Shown piece by piece: positions 10,828 to 22,119 of a stretch of 64,000 nucleotides of DNA (positions are counted from its first letter, which is position 1; each line of letters opens with the position of its first letter). The DNA lies in contig OX442319.1 of the NCBI GenBank assembly GCA_949358305.1, positions 4,030,001 through 4,094,000 on the forward strand. The letters are read 5' to 3'. The notes under the pieces are model-generated. The model saw nothing but the letters and a program-made list of their open reading frames with translations. It had not been told where the DNA came from and did no database searches. Both the position numbers and the translations under genes were made by a program. Origin of the DNA: Strigamia acuminata. Taxonomy: Eukaryota > Arthropoda > Chilopoda > Geophilomorpha > Linotaeniidae.

Positions 10828-12560
10828 TTTGGATAGTTGTATTCAAGTGAGCTGAAAATAAACAAAAGCTTTTGATATCTGTACGTGTAAGATGTAAAAT
10901 AAACACCGTAGCATACCTTTACTGTCGGTAATTTTTTTATTTTAAACTGAAGCATCTGCGCCTGAAATTATCTCAGACTCCATTCCGTCCATTCCGTCCT
11001 GACGGCCATTTGTTTATATGGGTTGCTTAGAAACGCACAAAAAAATTACGACCGGTTAAATCTTAAGGAATTCCATCGAATTGATATGTCTAATTCTCTT
11101 CAGAATATCCGTTAATATAAATAAACAATCATTTATTCATAACATAACACATTTTCTGTTTTGTTAACTTTGAGTTTGGTGCTACATGGCTTGCAGCACG
11201 CTCTCGTGGTAATTATTGTAACTTTAACGGTTTGTAATCGCCAGATTCGTCACAACTTGAATTAAAATTATTTTTGATATGTTCTGTGTTTTTTATTTAC
11301 TAGGAAACAAATAATTTACCGGCATAACCCCTGTGGATTGAATTTTTCTCACCTTCCTGCCTCCCTCGCAGGACATCTGTGGAGAAAGTCATTAAATAGC
11401 CATTTATTAAATTCCTCACCAGATACCACTTGCATAGAAGATGGCAGCTTGACGAAAAATAAACCTAAAATAAATAAAATAAATAATTTAAACATGAAAT
11501 TCACAATAGAATAAATTTCTAACCATAAAAATAGAACTTAAAACACGTTATTTACTCATCTCAACGTTTTTAGTTGTAAACTAAATCACAGTTTACGTTC
11601 GACACGATAATATCGATGCAGCGCGACGAGAAATAACGGATCGATGCCAAAATGGTAGGCGGAATTATTTTGACCATCACGAAAACGCCTCACGTATGCT
11701 TAAAAGCCTAATCGCCATGAAAGCAACGAATTGATTTTTACACACACACAAAAAAAAACCAAAACTGTATTCAAACTTGAAAGCGGCGTGGCAGACCTGT
11801 AATCTCACAACTTGCTCTCCGGTTTTCCATGTTATTGAACAACACCACTTTAGTTTGAGCTAATTACAGGGAACAAAAAAATAATTTCTTTTAATAAAAA
11901 AAAAAAAATATATCGGCACGAAACGAACAAAAAATAAAAAAAAACCAACAGAACTTTCATCCGGAAGCTTCTTGGGCGCAAAATTAGTCCATTGCAATTA
12001 GTCGTCAACAGCTTTGCAACGCTGTAAATGGAAATTCGCTTCCGTGATCTAAATGCGATGAAAAAGCGACGTCTATCGGGCGCAAAAGTGTGAATGAATG
12101 TGGCGTATGTCAATCAATGACCGGACCCCCTTCTTAGATTTCTAAGACCTCCAATGGTGATGACATGAGTGGGCTTTCGTATCTCGATGTTGAAGGGTCG
12201 CAATTCGCATTGCCCCATGCCTGCCACTCTAAACACACAATGTCACACTTAAGGACTCGAAAAGGGTTATGGAAAATGACCCCCCGGAGAGAGCCTGCAA
12301 ATCCTCGTTTTCTCCCGCGCCACACCTCCTCTTTAAGGAGAGAATGAATCGTCAATTGGACCCACCCAGGAGTCTCATAGCCAAAGAATGAATGTCAACA
12401 CTTCAGTAGTGGGCAAAGGATTACAACAACAGGCTGGTCAGCCCCTTGTTCAATTCATTTCACACCTTTCCTTTAGACTGTGGGCTAAAGGTCTTGACCG
12501 TTCAAATTATCAATGTCGTGAAAACAGTTTGTCAGTTTATGTAGTGGGATGTTGAATCGT
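10828..12560. other. Upstream region of CFAP58, no gene recognised
   Basis: AT-rich and apparently unique sequence, apart from short A and CA runs. It holds the candidate X-box. I see no coding exon with family resemblance on either strand. Confidence 0.5.
11022..11034 (-). promoter_or_regulatory. Candidate RFX X-box upstream of CFAP58
   Basis: The plus strand reads GTTGCTTAGAAAC, the minus strand GTTTCTAAGCAAC. This fits the X-box form RYYNYY-N(1-3)-RRNRRY with a 1-bp spacer. It lies 195 bp upstream of the proposed CFAP58 ATG. RFX factors drive ciliary genes through X-boxes in this position in many animals. Identification rests on motif and location only. Confidence 0.5.
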
Positions 12561-12564
12561 TGTG

Positions 12565-13715
12565 GGCCAGGGCCGGATAGAGGATGGGGATATGGTGCAA
12601 ATGCAATGGGGATTCTGATTCGGTAGACGTGGAAAATAATTTTTTTCAGGTTAAAATGTTTTTTTTTGGCTCAAAGTGCACGATTATATGTCTGAAAATG
12701 CATTTTTTTTAGGCAGTGGCTACGTTCATGTCCGACGTGAACGTATTATTTTCATGACGCGCTGTGATTGGCTGAGATCTATTCAGGTCGGTTTGTTTCC
12801 TCAACGTAATTTTTCTCAAATTCAATGTTTTCGAGGTTTTAGCTTCTTTTTTTCTTACAAGGGGGGGCTTAGCCACCCCTTGACCCCCCCAGACCTAACC
12901 TTATCCGTTTTTAGCAAAGTTGACAAAATGAGGATTTTCGTCAATGTATTTCAATGCATCTCTCAACCAATCACAGCGCGTCATGAAAATAATACGTTCA
13001 TGTCGGACATGAATGTAGCCACTTCGTTTTTTTTTAATCGGAAAATGCATTGTTTTTGTCGAAAAATGCATTGTTTTTGTCGAAAAATGCATTGTTTTTG
13101 TCGAAAAATGCATTGTTTTTGTCGAAAAATGCATTGTTTTTGTCGAAAAATGCATTGTTTTTGTCGAAAAATGAATTGTTTTTGTCGAAAAATGCATTGC
13201 TTTTGTCTGAAAACGCATATTTTTATCGAAAAATGCATTGCTTTTGCCTGAAAACGCATATTTTTGTCGAAAAATGCATTGTTTTTGTCGAAAAATGTAT
13301 TGTTTTTGTCGAAAAATGCATTATTTTTGTCTGAAAACGCATATTTTTGTCGAAAAATGCATTGTTTTTGTCTGAAAACGCATATTTTTGTCTAAAAATA
13401 TAAATCTTTGTCCAAAAATGCATATTTTTGTCCGAAAATGCATAAATTTGTCTGAAAGATGCTTATATTTGACTAAAAATGCATATTTTTGTCCGAAAAT
13501 GCCTAAATTTGTCTGAAAATGCATGTGTTTATCTGAAAATGCATGTGTTTATCTGAAAATGGATATTTTTGTTTGAAAATGCATATTTTTCTCTTGAAAA
13601 TGCATTTTTTTATGGGCCCCAATTTCCAAAAAATGTAAAAAAAAAAAATTTGAAAATCTTGTGCAAAAACTTGTATTTTGGAATTCAGGGGCTCCGCAAT
13701 CCGCATCCCCACGGG
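12565..13715. mobile_element. GGGCCGGAT-ended repeat with a 21-bp minisatellite core
   Basis: Starts CAGGGCCGGATAGAGG near 12568. The interior 13030-13600 is a minisatellite of TTTTTGTCGAAAAATGCATTG units, degenerating rightwards to TTTTTGTCYGAAAATGCATA. The distal end near 13690 is GC-rich (CATCCCCACGGGCCCCCG). The second element at 16770-17255 has the complementary end ATCCGGCCCTA and a related ATGCATTTT minisatellite, so both belong to one family. A MITE is nested at 12715-13023. Confidence 0.5.
12715..13023. mobile_element. MITE with about 62-bp terminal inverted repeats
   Basis: Left arm AGTGGCTACGTTCATGTCCG...GCGCTGTGATTGGCTGAGA; the right arm is its complement, ending GGACATGAATGTAGCCACT, with few mismatches. 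The core holds a run of Gs followed by CCACCCCTTGACCCCCC. It interrupts the minisatellite-bearing repeat. Confidence 0.85.
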
Positions 13716-14905
13716 CCCCCGAAGCCTCAACCCAAAGAACAACCCTACTCTTCCATAACCTTGACCATCCACCATCCAAGATATCAGCGAATTGGACGTA
13801 TAACCTATTTTCCCTTCATCACACACACAACCTCACAAACCACGAGACGAAAACCAATTTCCAAATACCAAAAACCAAGTCCACAGACTTCATCAATCAA
13901 GAACCTTTTCCCTTAATACCTCAACAAAACCCCAACCCATTAATTCCACAAGATTTAGCCCCACAGTTGAGATTAATTATCCCCGCACATAAAAGACATC
14001 ATCAACGTGCCACACTACACACTCTCTCTCCCCAATCTCCATGCAAGTCAACGTGACTGCCTTTTTCTCACCATCCAATCTTCAATCGGACACGCGCAAA
14101 GCTTTAGCGACAACTAATTAAGCAGAAAGAGGCTTCCGCTAGCGAGCGAGCAAATCCGTGCATCAAAAGCCAGTCCCCCTTCATTTCAACGCGTCAATGC
14201 ATTTCTATTGTGCACATGCATCGACCAACAAGCGCCTTCTTTACGTATTTGTCAATCGACGAACCAGCTACGAGATTACTTTTGCTTCAAAGGTTATCCC
14301 CGTCTTGAAAAGGCATCTTTGCCCGTGTCTAACTAGCGAGAAAGGCCGCCCCGCCACCGCCCGTCTCCCCGACGCAAATTGGAATATTGGTATTTACATC
14401 GGGCGAAAAAAACACGCCCAACACGTCAAAGCGGCCGACGTCATCTTGACTGACGGTTTGAATGGCGTTTGGCTCGCTCGTGAGAGATGGGAGCGGCCTC
14501 GGTTTGTTGTGTGGAATGTGACATGCTGTCAGGACGAGATTAATAATTTATTTTGTTCGTTGGGAGTTGCGTTTGATATTTTCGGGAGAAATTTGTGACG
14601 CCATTTTTTTTTTTTTGTGACGCCATTTTTTTTTTTTTGGTTTGTTTCACTTAGGGTTGCATTTTAGGAGGGAATAAAAAGATGGACAAATCCAATTTAT
14701 CTGTCACTATGACTGCAATCGCATCAAAACGGTTGTGGGAAATTTCATTGGCTGCTGTGCATTTCTATGCCAAAAGCAATTCTGATCAGGAGTTAGAAAC
14801 AAGGCAAATCTTTGGGATGTGTATTTTATTTCGAGTAAATGGTTACTTTTGTAGAAATAGAAATGGAATGGATAGGGAAGGAATTGGCGGTGCGATGAAG
14901 CTAAA
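13716..14905. other. Unique-looking intergenic stretch
   Basis: More GC-rich than its surroundings and free of obvious tandem repeats. A 146-codon open frame at 14158-14598 (+) shows no family resemblance, no splice support and an ordinary ATG context, so it is not called as a gene. Possible regulatory DNA of the foxQ2 region (inference). Confidence 0.3.
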
Positions 14906-14914
14906 ACGTGTTCT

Positions 14915-15405
14915 TATGTCAGTTTTATATCAGTTTTATATCAGTGTTATATCAGTTTTATATCAGTGTTATATCAGTTTTATATCAGTTTTATATCAGT
15001 GTTATATCAGTTTTATATCAGTGTTATATCAGTTTTATATCAGTGTTATATCAGTTTTATATCAGTTTTATATCAGTTTTATATCAGTTTTATATCAGTT
15101 TTATATCAGTTTTATATCAGTTTTATATCAGTTTTATATCAGTTTTATATCAGTTTTATATCAGTTTTATATCAGTTTTATATCAGTAGCTGCATTCAAA
15201 AATTAAAATAACAATTTTAGTTTAAGTGTGTTTTAAGTTTTAACATGGGTTTAAACAGGAAATGATGTCATTTTTGGTTTAAAATTGAAGTAAAACACAA
15301 AGTATTTTAGTTTTTGAATGCAGCTAGTGTTATATCAGTTTTATATCAGTGTTATATCAGTTTTACATCAGTGTTATATCAGTTTTATATCAGTTTCGTA
15401 TCATC
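14915..15405. repeat. 11-bp minisatellite (TATCAGTTTTA), split by a MITE
   Basis: About 25 copies of TATCAGTTTTA / TATCAGTGTTA at 14915-15186, then further copies at 15327-15400 after the MITE at 15189-15324. The frame YQFYISFISVL repeats on the plus strand and is an artefact. Confidence 0.95.
15189..15324. mobile_element. 136-bp MITE inserted in the 11-bp minisatellite, TA target duplication
   Basis: Ends GCTGCATTCAAAAA and TTTTTGAATGCAGC are inverted repeats. TA dinucleotides flank it at 15187-15188 and 15325-15326. The same TATCAGTTTTA minisatellite lies on both sides. The TA duplication is typical of Tc1/mariner-mobilised MITEs. Confidence 0.9.
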
Positions 15406-15504
15406 AGTTTTCGAGGTCCGCGCGTTATCTGCATAAATTTTTTCCCCGCGTATTATTGGAGGTCCACGGGGAATTAGAGACCCGCGGACAAATGGAAGAT
15501 ATAC

Positions 15505-16023
15505 GGTATAAGTGTAGTGGAAAAGTCATAACTGGAACTTAGCTTACAGTCTCTGGAAATTGTGCAACCAATCCGGTAATTTTCCGCTATTTACGTCATT
15601 GCTCAAAAATTGCAAATGGCCGCCAATTGCAATTGCAATTTTCCGCATCAAGCAGAACAGGCACCGTAATATCTTATCGGTAAGTTTGATTCTTTAAATA
15701 TTATTTATTTTATGAAGCCATGGAAACAAAATTCAGTAAATTACGTTCTGACTGTAGTAGTCATTTTTTGAAAAGAAATAGACACAATTCTTGTATTTTA
15801 AACTGTTTAAAAACTGTAAAGCAACGTTATTATTGTAAATTAAAACCAAATGAAAGAGAAAACAGTGATATAAACCTTAATACACGCCCTTCGTGCGATC
15901 GAATCAAAGAAATCAAAATGGCGGCGAACGAGATCGTTAGTGACGTAAATAGTGGAAAACTACCGGATTGGCTGCGCTATTTCCAGTCGTAGTGTAACGA
16001 GTACTACACTTATAAACTATACC
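15505..16023. mobile_element. Inverted-repeat element, about 100-bp imperfect arms
   Basis: The left arm GGTATAAGTGTAGT...CAATCCGGTAATTTTCCGCT...TTTACGTCA is matched in reverse by CTACACTTATA...GTGGAAAACTACCGGATTGG at the right. The interior has short frames only and no recognised transposase. Ends have small indels, so it is an old copy. Confidence 0.6.
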
Positions 16024-16769
16024 GGGGATAATGAATAAAAATCAAGCCCAAAAGCTAATTTAAAAATGAGTTTCTCTACGTCATAACGCAACTAAACTTT
16101 AAACCTCGTTTGTAAAATAAATAAATAAATAAAAGTATTAGCAAACATGAACTAACAAGCGAGTCGAGCATCTGCATTCAGTGCCGTGTGGAAAAACAAC
16201 TTTTTCTCATTTTATTCCTGCTGAAAGGGATGAGAAAAGCTTCGGGCCAATTACGGGATAACTTAATTTTCTCATTTTTCTGCCACCATTACGCAGCCAA
16301 AAGCATAGAGAAAATTGAATTGAAGCGAGGGAACAGGCCTTTTACTTCAATCCATAACTCAATTGGAGAAACAGGCTTCAGAAATGAGCAGTCGCATAAT
16401 TAGGAAAACTTAGAAAAGCAAATACACAGAACACGACCACGGCAACAACAACCACGCACTCCCTCTAGCGACACACGGCATGCAACTGCGAAGAAAAGAA
16501 GGAAGGAAGGAAAAGAGCACCCAAATAAACAAATACAATCTAAACACCTAGACCCGCTTTTAACCTCTCGTTGTGGAGAGAAAACTGGCTCGTGTGTGTA
16601 CGCCAACACCAAATTCAAAGCCAATATAAAAAAGAAGCTCCTGTTACACTGCTGCGAGATAATTATCGTGCAAATTGAGTGTATTAGGCCTAATGCTTGC
16701 GTTAATGTTTAGGTCGTGTTTTTTGGGCATTTGGCAACTTATAAAACCCGATGTTTTGACAAAAATAAG

Positions 16770-17255
16770 GTTATTTTGGACGAAAATAAAGATGCATTTT
16801 GACTTATAAAAATCCATTTTGACTCAAAAAATGCATTTTGACTCAAAAAATGCATTTTGACTCAAAAAATGCATTTTGACTCAAAAAATGCATTTTGACT
16901 CATAAAAATGCATTTTGACTCATAAAAATGCATTTTGACTCATAAAAATGCATTTTGACTTAAGATATAAAAATATGCATTTTGACTTTGGACAAAAATT
17001 AGGCATTTTGACTTATAAAAATGCATTTATGAACAAAAATCAGGCATTTTGACTTATAAAAATGCATTTATGAACAAAAATCAGGCATTTTGACAAAAAA
17101 ATGCATTTATGAACAAAAATCAGGCATTTTGACTTCTAAAAATGCATTTATGAACAAAAATCAAGCATTTTCTATCTAAAAAATGCATTTTGAACGTCTA
17201 CCGTGTACTAAGGGGCCCTTTAGAATCAGGGACCCGGAGCATTTGCCCCCATAAT
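16770..17255. mobile_element. Minisatellite (AAAAATGCATTTTGACTCAT) with a GGGCCGGAT-type end
   Basis: About 20 units of AAAAATGCATTTTGACTCAT / CAGGCATTTTGACTTAT, followed by GAACGTCTACCGTGTAC, GGGACCCGGAGCATTTGCCC and the end ATAATCCGGCCCTA. The same blocks occur in inverted order at the left end of 12565-13715 (CGGTAGACGTGG, CAGGGCCGGAT). Confidence 0.6.
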
Positions 17256-17259
17256 CCGG

Positions 17260-18145
17260 CCCTAGTGTGTAGTTTCTATTTTTGCAGTAATTGATAATAG
17301 TTTTTGGCAGTTTTCAGCGTCCATTCCGTGTAGAAAAACAGAAAAATAGGAAAAACTTAAAATGCACCTTATGATAAATTAAATTTGCATAGCAAGCATA
17401 GCAAGATTGGCATTACATCAAGTTTGCAGTAAATTTCGCTTCCTTCAACTGTATATCCATTCCCTCTATTATAACGTATCTAAGCTAGTTTACCCAAGAT
17501 GCATTTTGAGGGGGGATTCTATTGAATTATTCAAATTTGATATTCAATTAGGAAAAGCGGGCGGGATGCGAGAGATAAAATTTGCAAGTGAAACACATCC
17601 ACGCCCTCGGTCACCATGACGACCATTTCACCATTGGTCGCATCCTCCGCACGAGCCGAGAAAACAATTGAAACACGCATGCGTCACATAATGTTGCCCC
17701 TAGTTGGGATTTCAACAATTTTTCAAAACCTCGCCTCGGTCGTCCTCGTCCGTGTCCGCCAGAGGGGGTTCCGTCAATCGAGCGAGGTGACACTCGTCGC
17801 TGATGCGGCTAATTCCCGCCAATTTGCCCATTAGGGGTGATGCAAGGGGAGGTGCGGGGGGAGGGATGCCAAGGCTCCATCTAATTTCCTCGTGTCTCGT
17901 CCGCGCTTCTTTTATTTTCTCATCACGCCAAATATTTTGTCAGCTCAATAGGCAACTTGATCCCTCGTCACTTAGTCAAAACGAGAAAAGCAAAATTGCA
18001 ACTAATAGCGCTTCAAAACCTCATCAACATGCTAATGAAATGATTAGAGCTTAGCATCCGATGGGGATCCATTTGCATCATGTATTTAGCACCAATTTTC
18101 CTTTCCTTCCCGTTCCGACGCCAGTTGCACGATAAAATACGTCGA
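17260..18145. other. Unique-looking intergenic stretch
   Basis: No tandem repeat and no recognised coding exon. Contains ATTTGCAT octamers at 17393 and 18071 and a purine-rich GGGGAGGTGCGGGGGGAGG tract near 17850. Candidate cis-regulatory DNA only by its low-repeat character. Confidence 0.3.
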
Positions 18146-18148
18146 CAT

Positions 18149-18627
18149 TATATTACGATGTATATTGCAATGTATTTTGCAATATACATCGCAATATGGA
18201 CTCAGTGATTACTTGAGACAGTCTCGCTTTTAGATTATTATTCAATGTACATTTTGACGTTAAAAGTGCGAACTTAACGGTAAAACACATCGTTTGGGAT
18301 TTTTAAATTACGGTATGTCGTTCAACTCGGATTAAAATGTTAAAATAACCTCAAAACAAACCATTAACGTGAATGTCGCAACATAATTATATTACGATGT
18401 ATATTGCAATGTATTTTGCAATATACGTCGCAATATGTACTCGCTGATTACTTGAGACAGTCTCGCTTTTAGATTATTATTCAATGTACATTTTGACGTT
18501 AAAATTGCGAACTTAATGGTAAAACACATCGTTTGGGATTTTTAAATTACGGTATGTCGTTCTATGCGGATTAAAATGTTAAAATAACCTCAAAACAAAC
18601 CATTAACGTGAATGTCGCAACATAATA
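18149..18627. repeat. 239-bp direct tandem duplication (two copies)
   Basis: The block beginning ATTACGATGTATATTGCAAT at 18152 recurs at 18391 with few differences through AACCATTAACGTGAATGTCG. Each copy contains a palindrome TGCAATGTATTTTGCAATATACATCGCA-like region. No coding content. Confidence 0.9.
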
Positions 18628-18629
18628 TA

Positions 18630-19895
18630 TTTAATTCCGATACATTTTGGAATGCGTTAAGTTAAAACCAACATATTGCAAAATATATTTTTGAACCATG
18701 TGGGAAGGTCTTTCATCCACACCCACACAATTTTTTTTTTTTTTGAAGAAAATTTCATATTTCTTTCTTTATTTGCCGGAGGGATTTTCTTTTTCTTTAT
18801 TTCTTTTATTTTTTTTATGTGTGTTGTGTGTGTCTGTGTGGGAGGAAAAAGAAAATCGGTAAATCTCGAGGTAACATCGATCGTAGGTTTGCAAGCGAAC
18901 AACGACTCCAGTTTATAAATGTTTATGTCCAGCACCCGCCAAGCCCAGCAATCCGAGGGACGTGGTCCGCATCACAAGTGGGTCAACACACGCTCTTCCC
19001 TTAACACCTATAGTTTAAAAGATCCGTTCCTACAGTAGCGCAAATGTGATTTCTACGCGTAAACAAACGGCAAAAATGCAGGAATTTCGCCATTTGCTAT
19101 AAGTAGTGTCGCCTAGTGTTTAATTACCACATCCAATATATCTACGTTCGAGATTAACATACCACGTGACCATCATGGCGGTTCACTTCATTAGATTAGG
19201 TAAAATGGAATGAAAAAACGAGTGAATAATTCACAAATTCCGTATTCAAATACCTCAATTTCATATTCAAAACGAGACGAAACGACTTTATTCGTTGCTA
19301 TTGCTATTCAGATTTCGCTTTGGACAATCCGACGACTGACGATGCTCCGCGAAATTATGAAGGGGAGGGATTGTGAAGGGAAAAGGGATGAAGGGGGGAG
19401 TGGGACCGAGAGAGAGTCTTGTTTCAATCACCCAAGCATGCAAGGCAAATTGCTTGGAAATTGGATTGTGCCAAAATGACTGCTTTCATGAACCGTGATG
19501 TTCCTAATTGGCCGGGCGGGGCGCGGCGAACGGCTAATGAAGCGGCACGAGGCGGTGGCCAGATCACGTTGCCTGGCTTGATGGGATCAGGCAGTGTGCT
19601 CACTCGGCCCATTATGGAAACATCAATTTGCATTTGGTTTGGTAGGCAAAGAGGTGCCCAACACGGAGCATGTTTCAACCAACTTTATGATAAGCTTAAC
19701 GGCAAAAACAAAACAGAAAAACGTGTGCGAGGTTATTTCGTTTTTGTGTTTGTTTAGAGTTTATTGGCCGTCGTTTTAGGTTTCAGCCAGATGAATGGAT
19801 TGGTGGCAGTATGAAGTACTTGTCAAGTTGTCATTTATTTTGCGTACAAGTGTATTGAAAAGTGTACCGTAATCTGCCAATTGGTAATATTGCTA
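18630..19895. other. Intergenic stretch without recognised genes
   Basis: AT-rich with a T-run near 18729 and a GT-rich tract near 18817-18842. A GC-richer island at 19330-19660 includes an ATTTGCAT octamer at 19626. No exon with family resemblance on either strand. Confidence 0.3.
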
Positions 19896-20356
19896 GGTTT
19901 TGGATTTTCCGGTTCTCGTTACCAAAATGTACGATACTCCCGGGAAATCGGTACTCTTGGAACGGTACCAGAATTATTTTCGATGTTTTTCATTGATTTT
20001 CCATCATTTTAGATGTTATCTGATGAACTGTTCACCATTTTAGACTTATTTAAGTGGATTTTTCCTCATTTTAGACATATTTAAGTGGATTTTTCGTCAT
20101 TTTAGACATATTTAGTTGGATTTTTCGTCATTTTAGACATATTTAAGTGGATTTTTCGTCATTTTAGACATTTTTAAGTGGATTTTTCGTCATTTTAGAC
20201 ATATTTTAGTGGATTTTTTGTCATTTTAGACATATTTAAGTGGATTTTTTGTCATTTTAGACATTTAAGTGGATTTTTCGTCATTTTAGACATTTAAGTG
20301 GATTTTTCGTCATTTTAGACATTTAAGTGGATTTTTCGTCATTTTAGACGTATGTA

Positions 20357-21921
20357 AGGTGCGCGCCATAAGTATAGAATAATCAGTTTTTTTGTAATAT
20401 TTTTTTTCCCGCTTCATCTGGAATCATACCCATTTTTTTATACATGTATGTAGTCATTAGAATTCGTTTAAAATTAACACATTTATAATTTTTATGGAAA
20501 AATAAATTTGGCAGTGATTTTACACAAAAATGGGGGTGACATAAGTATAGAATATTTTAGGTTTGATGCAAAAAAATGGATAAAATTAATATCACATAAC
20601 ATGCCTTTGTCTGATTAGTTAATCAGTGAATATGTCATCAATTTTCTGCCATTTTTGAATTGTATTACTTGCTATTTTCTTATTTTGAAGCAATCCCTTG
20701 TACAAAACTTGCAACCACGGTGGAAATCGCTGAAGTAAAGCGATTAAAGGCACTGGGGCTTGCCAAACAACAAATTGATAGAATATTAGGAAGAAATTGA
20801 AAGAAATTAGTCAATTGCATCAAAAATTCTAACAAAAACATGAAATCCAAATGTTAAAGCAGACAGGAAAGACCAAAAGTGACCATGCAGTGAGCATTGT
20901 CTAGCTGAAACACCCATTTATTGTCTTAATTTTCCATCCAAATGGCAATAAATGCATGTTCAACACTTCCTTATACTTCTGTGAATCTTTCCATCCTTTT
21001 ATTATTATGATGTTTGCCTGTAATTTTTGCCCGAATGTCACCCAAACCATCACATGATTCTGCCCACTGAGAAAACTTCTCTTCTCTCCTTAAATCTTGC
21101 CACTTATTACACTAACCATCCAGACCATCTAAGTTGAACTGTATTTTGTCTGTAAAAAGCACTCAGTTTCATGATTTGGTCCAGGGCAGCTTGGTATTAG
21201 TCTAATCAGAGCACTTCAATTTAAGGGGTTCAGTTAACCACAGTTGTACAGCTATTTTTTGATAACAAAGGTGATCACAATTGTTTAGTCTGCTCTGAAT
21301 TGTTTGTAAAGACACAATTACATCTGCATGTGTGCAAATTTCATTTGCAGACAACAGCAAAGTCAGTGCCAGGCACAAAATATTCCTGTGAACTTGCTGC
21401 ATGGTCACTTTTGGTCCTCCCCGTCTTGCTTCCATATTTGATTTTCATCTTTGGGTTAGGACTTTTGACATAATTGATTAATTTCTTCCTGATCTTCTAT
21501 GGATCTGCTGTTTGGAGAGCCCCAGTGACTTTAATTGCCATATTTCAGCGATTTCTACAATGGTTACAAGTTTTGCACAAGGGATTGCTTCAAAATAAGA
21601 AAATAGCAAGTAATACAATTCAAAAATAGCATAAAATTGATGACATATTCACTGATTAACTAATCAGACAAAGGCATGTTATGTGATATTAATTTTATTC
21701 ATTTTTTTGCATCAAACCTAAAATATTCTATACTTATGTCACCCCCATTTTTGTGTAAAATTACTGCCAAATTTATTTTTCCATAAAAATTATAAATGTG
21801 TTAATTCTAAACGAATTCTAATGACAACATACATGTATAAAAAAATTGGTATGATTCCAGATGAAGCGGGAAAAAAAATATTACAAAAAAACTGATTATT
21901 CTATACTTATGGCGCGCACCT
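20357..21921 (-). mobile_element. Tc1/mariner-type transposon relic with about 550-bp inverted arms
   Basis: Termini AGGTGCGCGCCATAAGTATA and its complement TATACTTATGGCGCGCACCT, flanked by TA at 20355-20356 and 21922-21923. The two arms stay complementary for about 550 bp, including the segment encoding the start of the transposase DNA-binding region (CACTGGGGCTTGCCAAAC / CACTGGGGCTCTCCAAAC). On the minus strand, degraded transposase is visible: a GGPKVT-type HTH frame at 21202-21435, then FTDKIQFNLDG, related to the FSDEKKFNLDG block of Tc3-like enzymes, near 21120-21160, with stops and frameshifts. It is inactive as a source of transposase. Confidence 0.85.
21100..21435 (-). pseudogene. 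Degenerate Tc1/Tc3-like transposase fragment
   Basis: The frame 21202-21435 reads MEARRGGPKVTMQQVHRNIL..., like the second HTH of Tc1 transposases (RGRPRKTT...). Downstream pieces resemble the DDE-domain LDGPDG motif but are broken by stops and frame changes. No intact catalytic triad is seen. Confidence 0.7.
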
Positions 21922-22119
21922 TAGGTGGATTTTTTCATCACTTTAAACGTTATTTGACTAATTGATGATATGTTTCATCATTTGGACATCTAAAATGCAG
22001 AAAAAGATGTCTAAAATGATGTAGAATAGATAAGACAACGTCTAAAAAGATAAAACATCTCTTAAATTAACCAAACTGACATCTAAAATGATGAAAAATG
22101 TCATTCCTAGACCGACAAA

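Noticed and set aside
12901-13524. Frames reading MHFSTKTMHFSTKT and FCRKMHCFCRKMH
   Set aside because: Translation of the 21-bp minisatellite; mirrored on the other strand.
14158-14598. 146-codon plus-strand frame as a gene
   Set aside because: No recognisable domain, no paralogue in the window, no splice or polyadenylation context. Could be chance in a GC-richer stretch.
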